From Ulva prolifera (taxonomy: Eukaryota > Chlorophyta > Ulvophyceae > Ulvales > Ulvaceae): DNA of 64,000 nt. The position numbers and the translations under genes are program-made. Every line of letters starts with the position of its first letter. The stretch's first letter is position 1. Location of the stretch: positions 1,488,001-1,552,000 of the forward strand of contig CM041196.1 of NCBI GenBank assembly GCA_023078555.1, read 5' to 3'. The notes under the pieces are model-generated. The model saw only the letters and a program-made list of their open reading frames with translations. It was not told the DNA's origin and did no database searches. Of this stretch, positions 23,439 to 35,724 are shown in pieces.

Positions 23439-26273
23439 CTACGCGGCTGCAAACGCCAACAGCGCTACGCCAACCACCGCAAATCTGCCACACGCATGCG
23501 CCGACAGCGCCTGCCCATCATTCGCAACGTCCTCAGCCACCACAGTCTCTGGCTGCTGCTCATCACCGGTGCCGTCGGCGGTCGTCCCGGCGCTAGGGCT
23601 CGTCGCAGTCTCGCCATCACCCGCCGGCAGCGGGACTGGAACGCGGACGTCACGGGGGGCGCCCGGCGCCGCACCAGGTGCAGCCGCACTGCCATCACCA
23701 CCACTCACCACTGGCATCACTTCCCCCACATCCGTAGGCTCGGGGCTCGCATCTGTGTCAATCACAGCACCCGTAGCAGTTGGACCCTCCGCCACGGCCG
23801 CTGGCCCCGCCACCCCTGCATACGGGTCCACGGTGACGAAGTCTATCCCATTTGGCAGCGCCGTGACGTCCACAGGCAGCCCCGTGAGCGCCTCGTGTGC
23901 CGTCAGGATCCGCACGAATGCGGGGTCATCCGGCCGCGGGAACGCCGCCCCACCTCCCGAGACGTTCATGAACACGTCCGCTTCCGGCTCGCCCTCCGGC
24001 CGCGCCACCAGCGGCCACGCGTCCACCTCCTCGGACAACTCCCGGTCCCACACTGTCGGCAGTGCCGTGCTGGTGAACACCTGACAGGCACGGCTTTCAA
24101 CCGCGATCTCCCCCGCAACGGCCGCGAGGCTGCCGGCAAAGGTGCAATTTTGAAACCACGCCGCCGCGCCGGGGCTGCTGTCGGGGGAAAGGCCACTGTA
24201 CAGCCCCATCACTGGCCCGGACGCAACGGCGTCGGGCTTGCCTGTCGCGACGCTGTTGTTGACGAACGCCGTGTTGAGGACCGTTGCCCTCGCGCCGGGC
24301 TCCAGCCTGATCACGCCGTCTTTGTCTTTGCTGAAGTTGGAGAAGTACGAATCTGCAGGCCAGCCATTGCTCTGTGTGCTCTGAGTGCCTGGCCTCTGAT
24401 CGTGAGGTGGTTGATGTGGTCCCGCAGGCCACAGGACGACGGGAGTCCATGCATGCGGCCATGTAAACCTGACACTTGAAAACATCGACCCAGCCATTAC
24501 GCTGCTTCCGCAGTAATCAGTACTGATTAGTAGTACTAGTTCATGCGACGTAGCATACTCACAGCATGAATGGTCATCTAGGCTTCCGAAATAATGACTT
24601 GCGGAACTGTTGGTCGCAAGAAGATGGAGACGTCGGGCGCCGGTTCAACACAAGTTGTGCACCCTCATCGCGAGCACGGCACCTCTGGCCGCACCCAAAA
24701 TTGTAATAGCAGGAAACCACCGCCAGAGACACCTCATCATACATACAAATGTGCTGCTGCTGAGCCCAACGGAGCCATCGCAGTAGGAAATCACCGACGG
24801 GGCACGGCCGGCGTCAGGGATCCGGAGTGCGCAGCGCCACGTGGCAGCGGCTGCGTGGCTCGCGCTGTGTGGCTCGAGATATCATCGCATCTTGAGCTGT
24901 GCAGAGCATGCAATCCCTTAAAAACTAAGCCACATCTATAACAACCTGAAGGACTACTGTCAGACAAAGCCGGAGACACGGGTAGCGCCGCAATTAATTG
25001 TTAACCTCCGCACATGCGACACGGACCGGGCCATCCACATGTGCTCCACGTCACGGTGACAGTAGTGCTGGTGGCCACGTACGTGGTGGCATCTGCGTGA
25101 GGTCCTGAGCGCACCTGCGATGTACACCCGCCGGCCCTCCTTCACATCCACCGCGCGGGCCTTGTCCCCATCCGCCACAAACGTGATGTCCGTCATGTAG
25201 ACGTCGCCGCCGTGGGCGCCGATGAGCGTGCTGTGGTTCTTCTCGACGCCCGGCATCGTGACGTAGAGGTTCGACAGCCAGAGGTGCGAGTCCTGGAGGG
25301 GTGTTTCGAGGAAGTCCTCGCGGACGTAGATAAGGCACTGCCGCCGCTCCTGGGCGAGAGGGGGGTCCAGGGGGGGCAGGTCGAACTGTGGAGCCCCACT
25401 GCAGTTCCCCTGCATGCATGCACATGTTCGCACAATGTAGGACAATACAGCAGCGCACAGACTGGTGGAAGCGGTGCTGGGTCTCGTTTCGATGGGACCG
25501 TCCTGCGAAAACGCCACTCTACGTCTCATGCATGAGCTGACGCGCGCGGGTCGGGGCCGAGTTGTCGCATTATCGGAACACATGCAGGGCCACTCAATAG
25601 CGCAGACAGCGCATACACTGTCGTGCACACTTGAATGCTAGGATGTGGCATGGCAACGCGGGCCCGCGGGTGCGACGTCGCTTGATCCGTTAAGGTGGAA
25701 TCCGGTGTAATGGCCCTAATATCATCATCTGTCTGGGTGCAGCTCAGTGTTGGGTCGACCCGATGATCATCGGGCCCGAAGCATATAACACATAGAACAA
25801 TTCCGAAGATTCATATCTAATTTCGGGGTGGCAGTCCTGGAAATGCTGCAAAGCGACGCAACACTGGTGCAGCTCTGCAGGGCCTGAGAGATGCAATTAC
25901 ACCTACGGGCTGATAGGCCTCACGCTGGCAGGAGCTGTGACAGAAAGGCCGCTGCTGGGCGTAGCACACATTCCGGTGCCAATGCTCTCTCGCTCACAGA
26001 GATGTAGGTATGCGACCGCACTTGGATGCTGGTGGTGAAGTCGTTGCCGTTCGGCACGACCGCAATCATCCCCGAGTCCATGATCGTTACATCCGAGAAG
26101 CGGGGGGTCTCGGTCATGTCCAGATGCTCCCCAATCACGATGTGCGGCACGCCCTGCCGCACCGCGTTCTGGAACTGTTTAGGGTTTGACACCACCACAG
26201 CTGCTGGCCTGGAAGGGAACGAGTCGGCGGCGGTGCCGCGCAGCAGCGCCAGCGCCGCGATGGCACTGGCCAT
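23439..26273 (-). CDS. Secreted beta-helix-like ectodomain protein, probably GPI-anchored (gene D)
   Basis: Exons 26022-26273, 25115-25409 and 23439-24352; phases 0 and 1 close, giving 486 residues. The start MASAIAALALLRGTAADS is a signal peptide. Next, VVVSNPKQFQNAVRQGVPHI and IGEHLDM match the opening of pectate-lyase-like right-handed beta-helix regions, in line with kinase C. Exon 2 has GNCS...CLIYVREDFLE and LWLSNLYV; exon 3 continues RLEPGARATV...TAFVNNS, typical parallel-strand repeats with N-glycosylation sites. Unlike C there is no internal span or kinase. The protein ends in a Pro/Ala/Gly/acidic stalk and a short hydrophobic tail (FAVVGVALLAFAAA) directly before the stop, as in GPI-anchor signals. 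A TATAAAAT sequence lies on the minus strand at 26391-26399, about 120 bp before the ATG. It could act as co-receptor, decoy or wall-binding protein (inference). Confidence 0.8.
25745..25866 (+). mobile_element. hAT-type MITE, copy 2 (122 bp)
   Basis: Best-preserved copy. Termini CAGTGTTGGGTCG and its near-complement CGACGCAACACTG, with exact 8-bp target duplication GTGCAGCT (25737-25744 and 25867-25874). Lies in the first intron of gene D. Confidence 0.92.
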
Positions 26274-29200
26274 GGCGCAGCGCAGGCCAGGGCATGTCCA
26301 TGCATGCCGGGCATGCATGTGGCACCTCTGCTCTGTGCGGCGGCGGCTGCTCGCCGCCTGCCCTCCGTGCACGTGCCTGCAGGATCTCTGCATTTTATAA
26401 TGCGCGCAAATGTGTGTTACAAGGACAAAGCAAGCAAGGCAGGTAGCACCGCGAGCAACAACCAGGGGAAGCCACCCCACGCAACGAGCCACACATAACG
26501 AGCCACACGCAGCACACACCAATGCGCGCCCATGTGCGACATGCCATGCGTGCGAGCTGCCCTGCCATGTGTACATGTAGCTGGCCATGCATGTGGAATT
26601 GATTTGCTTCAGCAAGAGTTCAATTCAAAGGCATAGATGTGATGTGCGAGCGCATACAATGTGTTGTTTTTTGCAATTGGCCGAGCTCGCTAGCGCACGG
26701 CACGGGAGGGCCTGCAGGTAGGATCGGCTGCAGTGCTGTGGCAGCACTACTGTCGCCCTGCCTGCACTCACTGGAACATGCTATCTTCGGATGGCTGTGC
26801 ATGATGAATGAAGTGATTACCAGTAGCCATGATTGGCTTACAGGAGGCGCAATGGTGAACACGTTACCTACACCACGGCTTTGCTGTGGATGACATGCCT
26901 CAAGAAAGATCTGGTGTACGTGTACATGCAATGTAGCGTCGTGCGTTGAACTGTTGAGGATGTGAGAGACGATTCATCTCGAGGTGCTGCAGGTGACCAG
27001 AGGTGGCCTATGGGATACCGAGCTCTGTGCAAAACTTCCGGAGGTTAGGACGTTCCATGCCTGAGGTCTGCAATACAAGAATCTGTCGGCAGCCGCGTTA
27101 CATGCACCTCAGTTGCGCAGCGTATATGCATGGCTGACTACAGACGACATCGGTTAACGTTGCGACATATGGAGCACTAGGAATTTTGTTGCGCTCGAGG
27201 CCAGCATGGTCGCTACTTGGCATGATCCTTCCATCTTGCGTGCTCTCAGATGATAATCACAGTCTCGTGGACATGGCAGGCAAGTAGCTTTCGTGGGGAG
27301 TTCGAGATAGCGCTACCAGCTGCAACAATCTCTACCAAGCGCACCGTTGCGGGCTCGGGGACGTGACGTACTCCACGCAAGCATGATTGGTGGTGTTCAT
27401 AGACGGCCGCATGAAGCTCATCAATCGTGACATGGGCTCCATGTCCTGCGCTCCGCGCGATATCTCGCACTCCGATCTGTTTCGTCGCACTAGAACTCCG
27501 CTGCGGGGCTGCAGCCCTACGGTACCGTAGCTTGCTGCCGTTATACCCTTGAAATTGTACTAGCACTGCCTATGCGTACCCCCGTGTGATCTATGATCCC
27601 GAATGAATCCGGAAGGGGTGTGGATGCGCGCCAGGTTGCTCGTGGCCACCAGGTACTTATCTCCAGAGATACGTAGCGGTGCAAGTTAATCGCTCACAAG
27701 TCCATTGCACCCATGTCTACGCGCTGTATATCGACATCACATAGGTTAACTGCCACTGTCATGTGGCTCTTACTATTGGATATACCGCAGCGCGCTGCAT
27801 CGGCGCGAGGCTGACAATTGCGACGTACATCCAGCACGAGAGCTGGCTCGAAGGGAACTCATGGAGCGTCTTCACTTTCCCCGCATACTCTTCTGCAGCA
27901 CACGTCCGGGACACCAGCTGGGTGCTTCAAGATGGACGTCCAGCTACTGGGTGTTCGCGGTCCTGCAGCGCGTCGCATGCATGTGCTGACGTCTGAGATA
28001 AGAGGCGTATCATACGACAGGCTGTGAACATCCGACCGTGATACTAGTGTGAAGCACGTCACGGCGGGCGCAGTGTGGTAGCCAGCTCGCAGTCATTTGC
28101 TGTTGGTCGCCCCGTGTGTCCGAGGAATTCAGAGCCCTAGCCCCAGCACGAAGCTGCAGCTGCTCAAAGCTCGAGTCACGAAAGCACTACCTTAATCATT
28201 TTGAGTGCGTCTCTCGTCAAATCATGCTCTGTACCGTTGCGCCACACATGCTTCGCTTGGTGCGTTTTTGGAGACATGTGCTTCTCCCTCATGATCACTC
28301 ACCTTAAGGCCAGGCGGCATGGCCATGCCATTACGCAGAAATGAAAGCCCAGGGTGAACGGCTCTGAACAGTCACAGCACCAAGGTCTTCCTCAGAGAAG
28401 CTTCCATACGCTCAGCCACGTTCGCCATGTGGACCCAATTCTCAGGAGTTGTCAATGTACGAGACACAGCCACGTAAATCTAGAGGTTCTTTACTTTCTA
28501 CTAGCTGTTTGCCTAGCTGCAGCAACGCCACACACATGCACACCTTCAAGAGTGGACGAGTCAAAGCCGGGCTTGGACCTCATGGCAGACTCCCTCTCAC
28601 TGCACAACATGCAGTGTTTGAATGAAGAACTGCACGCTATCCTACACCCTGCACCTGCATTCCGGGCCGACGGATGCGGTCGACGGATGCGCATCGCAAT
28701 TGTGACTGCGCATCTTCGTGCGTGGACCCACCCCAGATTCAGAGCACTGGCTACATGGCGGCCGCATCGAGCTACACCACGGCATCATTGAACCACGCGC
28801 GCTGCACAGCCGTTCCACACACACGTCACGTCGCATGTGCACCAGCGCGGTCTCCCAAAACAAACGCATATGCATGTCGGCAGTGCCCGCCGTTTCACCC
28901 ACTCTTCGCACAAGGCACATGGGGGCTGTGTCCTCGGCACACATGCGAACGGTGCATGGAAAAATAACACGTCCACTCACTCTCAACCGATGTTCTTCGT
29001 GCATCACATTCCGCCCACAGCGGCTCGCAGCCGCATTGTTCCGGACCGCCCAGGGAGGTGCAGCCGTTTCCGCCTGCCCCACTTCACCTCTGCCCCTATC
29101 GCAGACCCCAACTCACCCCTGCCCATATGGACACCTCCAGCAACACAGCGCCTCGTAACCCTGACTCGTCGCACGATCCCCATCTTCATTCCGGCCGGCA

Positions 29201-29733
29201 GGCTCTCACCCACAGCATGCATGCATGTGCGCTCAGCCGAACACGTTCACACTCACATCGGTTTCTACAACAGGCCTACACGCACAGCAGCCCTGAGACA
29301 TAGGGCCCCCTCTTGTCCATCACTTCAACGCCGCTTCACCGGCTGTCAACCTGCCGCGTGGCAGCGCTACTCTGTTGGATTGGCCAGCGGCCACTGATAT
29401 CTACGCCTATGGAGCTCCCCGGCTTCGACACGCACGCCGCCCAGCACATGCCATGCGCGGCGCGCATAAAAATCAATACATACCCTGCACGATCTCTCCG
29501 CAGCCCTGGTGGCCACCCCGCTCACCGCACAGCGATGCGGAGCCGGCCGAGCTATCGTAGCCGGCACGAAACGCTTCCTCGGCACCGGCATGTAACCAAC
29601 ACCTACGTATCAAACGATACCATGCTTTGGTGCTCTGCCATGCAATCACGCAGGCTCTTGAGACTATCTGTACCCCGACTGCACCGCCACCGGCATGTGA
29701 GAACCCTAACACTACCCTAGCGCACCCTGATCG
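26274..29733. other. Intergenic region between gene D (5') and kinase C (3')
   Basis: Includes the dispersed motif at 26413. A minus-strand frame at 27246-27566 (106 codons, with VRDIARSAGHGAHVTIDELH) has a protein-like composition but no recognised domain or splice partner; I do not call it a gene. From 28100 to 29700 the sequence is C/A-rich on the plus strand with only short frames. Confidence 0.55.
26413..26455 (+). repeat. Dispersed TGTGTTACAAGGACA-type motif, copy upstream of gene D
   Basis: One of the best copies: TGTGTTACAAGGACAAAG, then CAAGCAAGGCAGGTAGCACC and GCGAG. It is 140 bp upstream of the D start codon and antisense to D. Confidence 0.8.
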
Positions 29734-32700
29734 TCATCGCCGGCTGTGCGCGGCGGCCGCCCGGTCAGAGCGCGGCGGCGCGGTGCGTGCTGTGCGTGCT
29801 GGGAGCGCCGCGCTGGACACCTCGGAGGCGCGCGTCTGCTCGAGGACGGCGCGGCAGCGGCGGCCGAAGGAGGCGGCGTCGAGGCGCTGCAGGGGGTCGC
29901 GCTGCAGCAGGCCGAGCACGGCGCCGCGGAAGCGGCCGAGGCGGGCGAGCAGCTCGGCCGCGCCCTCCGCGCCCGCCTCCCACGGCAGCGGCTCGCGGCC
30001 GACGATCTGCGCCATGACCTGCACAGCACATCAAGGCCATTGTTGCACATGCATGGGGCCACGACCTGCACAGCGCCACCACCGTCGCACATGCATGGGG
30101 CCAGCTCTTCGCTGCTGCTTGTATCATCATTTTCAATAATTCATTTGTGACAATGTCCGGGCAGGGACGGTGAGCAGCACTCTATGCGGTTCCGGCATCC
30201 AGCATCATCTCGCGCCGTCACCTGTGCTCTGTGGGTGTGCATGTACGCCTACGTAGCCAATTCATGGAACTCGCAACAACTCCGGCATCTGCCCACGCAC
30301 TCGCAGGGTATACGTGCCCTCGATGCGTGCGCACGAGAAGCAATCTGGCGTGTTCATGGGTATGCCGGCCAGCGCGGCATGCTGGCCACTGCCGGGTGGT
30401 GTGTGCGGGGGGAGCACAGGCCTCGCCGCTCCCGCAGTTGGCCCAAGCAATTGGCATAGCGCGGTGTGTCGACATCATGGTGCTTGGCAACATCATTGAC
30501 CATCAGCAGCGGCCATGACCGTGCCGGCAGGATCGATCTCAGCTTCAGAAGTGCGTTCAAGCAGCCCTCCTCCTCATATGTATCGCTACTCGAGTGTATC
30601 ACAGGAGGTGTGTAGACGGCGTGGCGGTGGAGGTCCGCACCCTCTCGCGCCCCTCCAGCGCCTCCAGCACGCGGCGCTGACTCAGCAGCTCCACGGCGAT
30701 CACGCCGAGCGCCCACGCGTCCATCGCCGCCGTCGCCCGCACGGTGCGCGCCTCCTGCTGCAGCGCCAGCACCACCTCCGGGGGGGCGTACTTCAGGCTT
30801 GCGGTGAGCGGCGCGGCCTCGCCGATGCGCGCGGCGCAGCCAAAGTCGATCAGCGTCCAGCGGTTCTCGCGCGGGAGCCACATGACGTTGGACTGCTTGA
30901 GGTCGCGGTGCACGTACCCCGCCTGGTGCAGGTCCGACAGCCGCTCCGCCACGTGCTGGATCACCTGCGGTCGTGCGGGGTGTCAAGCCTGATATCAACA
31001 TCGGCGTGGTGGTCAGGGTGTGTGGTGAGAGCACACTCACTGCTCGACAATGGTGGGACTCGTGCCTCGGTGGCGGCTGTCATGGAGGACAATTGTCCGG
31101 ATTGCGAAGGCTGGGTGGTGGTGGGGCAGCACTAAAGCTACACCTGGCCTGGCATGCAGATCATTCACATGTCTCGGTTTATGCACGATTACATGTCGAT
31201 GGTGGTGGCTGTGTCTCAGTTCACCCAATATACCTCTGAGCCAGCGCACGTTGGCGATTGCCTAAGCTTATGTAACCTCGCATACGCACTCAGCGCCGCT
31301 GAGCACCGCTCCACCAGCCTGGAAGGCCATTGCGGGCAGGCAGCTTGATGGTAGCTCAGGGCACAGGCGCTGACCAGGAGACTCAACACGGGGCAAAGCG
31401 CTGCTCGGTGTGTGCAGAGAGCCACCGCAGCATAATCTGACATGCTTCTGCGAGCACGCCCATGAGCCTCACGCTCGTATGTCCACCACACTGGCCTTGT
31501 GTAGCAACTGTAAACCGCCTTCCCAGAGCACAGCGATGATGGCAACAGCCTCCAGCAATGGACGAGAACACGGAGACAGAGGTGCGGCCGCATACCCACA
31601 ACGGCGCTCACTGGGATTTACAACGTGGTCGGGATTCACTGACGAGAATGCTGATGGACAAAAACGGTGAAGGAGCGCAGCTTGCACACCTGCAGGCCGG
31701 TGACCATGTCCACGCCGAGGCATGCGAAGTCAGCAGTGCCAGACACGTTCACGCATATGTCAAGGCATGCAATCCCAGCAGTTCGCATCTGCACGGCCAT
31801 GTCCTCATCGGAGCTTGACGTCTGATTGACAACCCGTGTGTGTAGCACTCCGGACGATGGGGACCACGTGTTGCACTGTTGCACTCCGGACGATGGGGAC
31901 CACGTGTTGCGCACCTGCAGGCCGGTGACCATGTCCACGCCGTGATCGTTCCGCTGCAGCCACACGTCCAGGCTCTCCCCGCGCTCCATCACAATGCACG
32001 GCGGCAGCGGCCGCCCGTGCGCGTCGGTGATCGGCGCGCCGTGGCCGACAGCGCCGGCGATGCCGTACAGGCGCGGCAGGAAGCGGCCGAGGGGTGTGTG
32101 CGCGTCGGTGTACAACGCGGCCTCGCCGGCAAAGGCGGCGGAGGAGAGGAAGAACTTGAGGGCGCAGCGGCGGCCGCTGTGGCTGTCCTTCGCAAACTGG
32201 ATCACCGCCTGCCCTGCACGCGCATCGCATCGGCGGGATCGTTTGCTTTTTCATTAGCGAGTCTGAGGTTTACAGTGTTTTGATTAGCATGGGTGGTTTA
32301 TTTGGGTTCTGGACGAGGCGTGATGGGCCCGGAAGATCGAAGACATGGCACAGCTTGCAACCTGCGCCATACACCCCACAGTTCTGAGCATGGTGTCACG
32401 TTTTCCATTCAGCAGTGGGTGGCCACCGCTGAAGAGATGGGTGGGGGAGTTTGTAGGAGCCAGAATGCATGCGAGCGCGGGGCGGGAGGGCGGAAGTGTG
32501 CGTGTCCACATCACACGCAACACGCCGAGCGCTACACGCACTACGCAACCACAGCAGATTATATATTGATTCAGGTCATTGCTCATGAACCCGTAACTAG
32601 CAGCCAGACGAGTCCACACCACAGCAGCAGTACAGTGTGGACCGGTCGCATCGCACCTCCATGCATGCGCTCCGCCGGCCCCGGCTCCAGCATGAGACTC

Positions 32701-35693
32701 CCCAGCACGTCCCGGCCCGCCAGCGTGTCGAGCTGATAGTGTAGAAACTCGAGCCGCTCCCGCGTGGTCGCGCCCGGCCCCGGCGGCTCGCGCGGCGTCG
32801 TCGACAGCGCCGCGGACTCGGTGAATGCATCCGCCGTACACACCGGCGGCTGCTGCGACTGCGGCGGCGTGGTTGCGGCAACTGAGGGGCCGAAGGAGGA
32901 CACCATGGGCGTGGCGGTGGCCGCGGTGGCGCCGGTGCTGGGTAGGGTGGAGTAGGAGGGGAGGAGGTCGGCGGTGGGGCGGCGGGACGGGGGCGAATGC
33001 ATGCCGACCAAGGTGCTGGGGGGGCCGCCGGACTGGAGGCGGAGGGTGCTGCCGTGGGGGTGTGGGAGCCGGCTGCCTTGCGGGGGGGGCTTCGCGGCGC
33101 GCGGGGGCTGCTGCCGCAGCGGCTGCTGCCCCCCCGGCGGCTGCCGGCGCGGTGGCCGCGACCCAGCGGTGCTGGGATGCGTCTGGGGTGTGGACGACGC
33201 AATCGGGGGTGACGTTGGGGTGGCTTTGGAGACCGCCTCGCTGCTTTTCGGCGGCGCCTCTGAGCCCTACATGCATCGGACGATTTGTTACATGCCAGAC
33301 GCACATGGCGCTGGACAAGGCGCCCGGATTCATGGCAACGCGTCTGTCTCCGGGTGCACAATCCGGACGCAGCTGCACGCAGCTGTTTGAACCAAGGTCG
33401 CGACCTGCTCTGGTGCACTGGGGCCACATGGTGGCGTGTCTGCACGTGCCCTTCTTGATACGGAGCAGCGTGAGGCCAAATCACACCAGATCTAACCGAC
33501 CCATGGACGGCCCGCACGAAAGGCGGTCCGCCGCCGCACGTGGCCACTACATGGCTTGCAGGCAACAGGCAAACGCGCACCAGGGTGCCGCTGCTGGATG
33601 GCCACAGGCGGTGCCGCTTCACGCAGATCGCCGCCAGCCCCAGCGCGGCCGCCGCCACGATCAAGGCGCCGAAGCACACACCGGCGATGATGATCGCGCG
33701 GCGGCTCCCGCCGCCGCTGGCGCCGCTGGCGTCGTCGTCAGTGGCCACGAGGGCGCCACCGCTGGCCGTGAGGTAGGGGTCGCGCGCGGTGTACTCGTTG
33801 CCGCGGGTCATCGCGGTGAGGCGGCTCTGCTGCGTCAGCGCCTTTGTCTCCTCCCGGGCCTTCACACACAGGGTCGTTGTGTAGCCCCAATACATGAACG
33901 GCACCTGCCTTGGGAGGCTGAGGGGCACGCCGGGCACCTCGACACTGGAGGCCACAGCAGGCCTAGGGTGCACTGTGCCGTGTCGCGGCGAGTCGGGCTG
34001 CGCCGCAGATGGAATGTGGCGAAGAGAACGGGGATACTGGTGGGGTCAGGCGCGGAGGCCAGGCTGTGCTACACACGGGGATACTCTGTGTTGGCCAGCA
34101 TGCACAGCATGCACAGCAGCCAAGGCACACCCAGCAGCCTACACAGGATCGTTCGTGCGGCGCTACCTGTGTACGTCTCGGCGTCCTGTAACACAGCATG
34201 CACAGCATGAACAAAATCATGCACGGGCGCCGATGCGCCTGCACTCCAGCAGGACCAGCGCCCACTGCCTGGGCCACACAGAGGGCTGCGCGGTTGTGGC
34301 AAACACGCATGCGCTTCAAAGAAACGCAGAAAGGAGACCCGCGACCTCGCGGCCCCACCTGCTCCCACCCCACATATGCCGCGTATGATACCGTCGGAGC
34401 GCACGTCAAGGAGGAACGAGTCCGTCGGGCGGAGGAAGGCGCCCCCTTCGTCCGCGACCACTGCAAACACGTCCACCTGCTCCTGCGGCGACTGCTGCGT
34501 CTGCAGCGGCACGAGCTGCCACGACGCGACCTCCCGCCGAAGCGCGCGGTCCCATACCGTCGGCAGCCGCGTGTTGCTGTACACCCGGCACGCACGGTCC
34601 CCCACCGCGACCTCCCCCGGCGACGGCGCAACGTTGCCGCGGAACAGGCAGTCGTCAAACCACGCGGCCGCGCCGATTCCAGAGACGCCGGTGTGGAGGC
34701 CCATGATGGGGCCGGAGCCGCTCGCGCTGCCGCCGCCGCGGGCCGCGGTGTTGCGCTCAAAGACGGACGCGGTGACGGTGGCGCGCGCGCCCGGCTCGAG
34801 CCGGATCGCCGAGTCGCCGGTGTTATCGAAGCCTGAGAAGTGGGAGTCTGCATGCATGCATGGCAGTGTGCACACGGGGGTCGATGTGGCGCGACTGCAG
34901 TGGGAAATGCGCAAGCTCAGGATTCGCTTTGCCTGCAACCCGAGCTGAATGACATCCAGTCCACTGTTGGAAGTGATCGCGCCTGAACGCCCTAAGGTGG
35001 GGCGCGGTGACGAGGGGTGTCGTATCGCGATGGAATCAAAACAGGGGTAGCGTTCCTGGGCGCCTTCCTTCTAGGCGCAGGGCCACATGTCATGGCACCG
35101 TTTGCATGCGGGATCAGACGGGGCAAACGAACGCCTGATGTGGAGCAGTGGAGCCGGAGGTGATGCCCCGGAGTCGAGGATACCGCCGCAGGCGCCGCCA
35201 TGCGCTCATGCATGTGGGACGCCGAGAGATAGTGGGGGGGGGGGGGGGGCGTACGGCTGATGAAGACGCGGCGGCCGCCGCCGACGTCGAGGGCGCGGGC
35301 GTTGCTGCCGTCCGCGACAAACGCCATGTCCGTCATGTACACGTCCGGACCGAGCGCGGCGACGAGCGCGGAGTGGTTGCGGGGGGCCGCGCCGATCGTG
35401 ACGTAGAGGTTGGACAGCCAGAGGTGCGAGCCGTGCAGGGTTGCCTCGAGGAAGTCCTCGCGGACCGTGAGCACGCACTGCTGGAACTTGGGGGGCGGGT
35501 CGAGCGCGCGCTCCGCCTGCCCCGGCGCCGGCGCGGAGCAGTTCCCCTGCACGCATGCTGCCGGCGGTGGAGGTGGGGCAGCAGCGCGGTGCACCGGCAG
35601 GCTGTGCTGATCACAGCACGGCTTCGTGGCATGCATGCAGACACTGCAGCGTGGTGCAGTGCTGCATATCGCCGCAGGACGCCCTGCAGGCTG

Positions 35694-35724
<31 letters not shown>

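Noticed and set aside
27246-27566. 106-codon minus-strand frame
   Set aside because: Protein-like composition but no domain, splice partner or repeat in the window; not enough to call a gene.
28354-29720. Several overlapping plus-strand frames
   Set aside because: C/A-rich sequence gives His/Thr/Pro-rich frames in all readings without start context, domains or splice sites.
32825-34210. 461-codon plus-strand frame and the 458-codon minus frame 32597-33973
   Set aside because: Both run through exons and introns of kinase C in the wrong frame. The correct frame of exon 32657-33266 ends in LMLEPG and matches kinase A.
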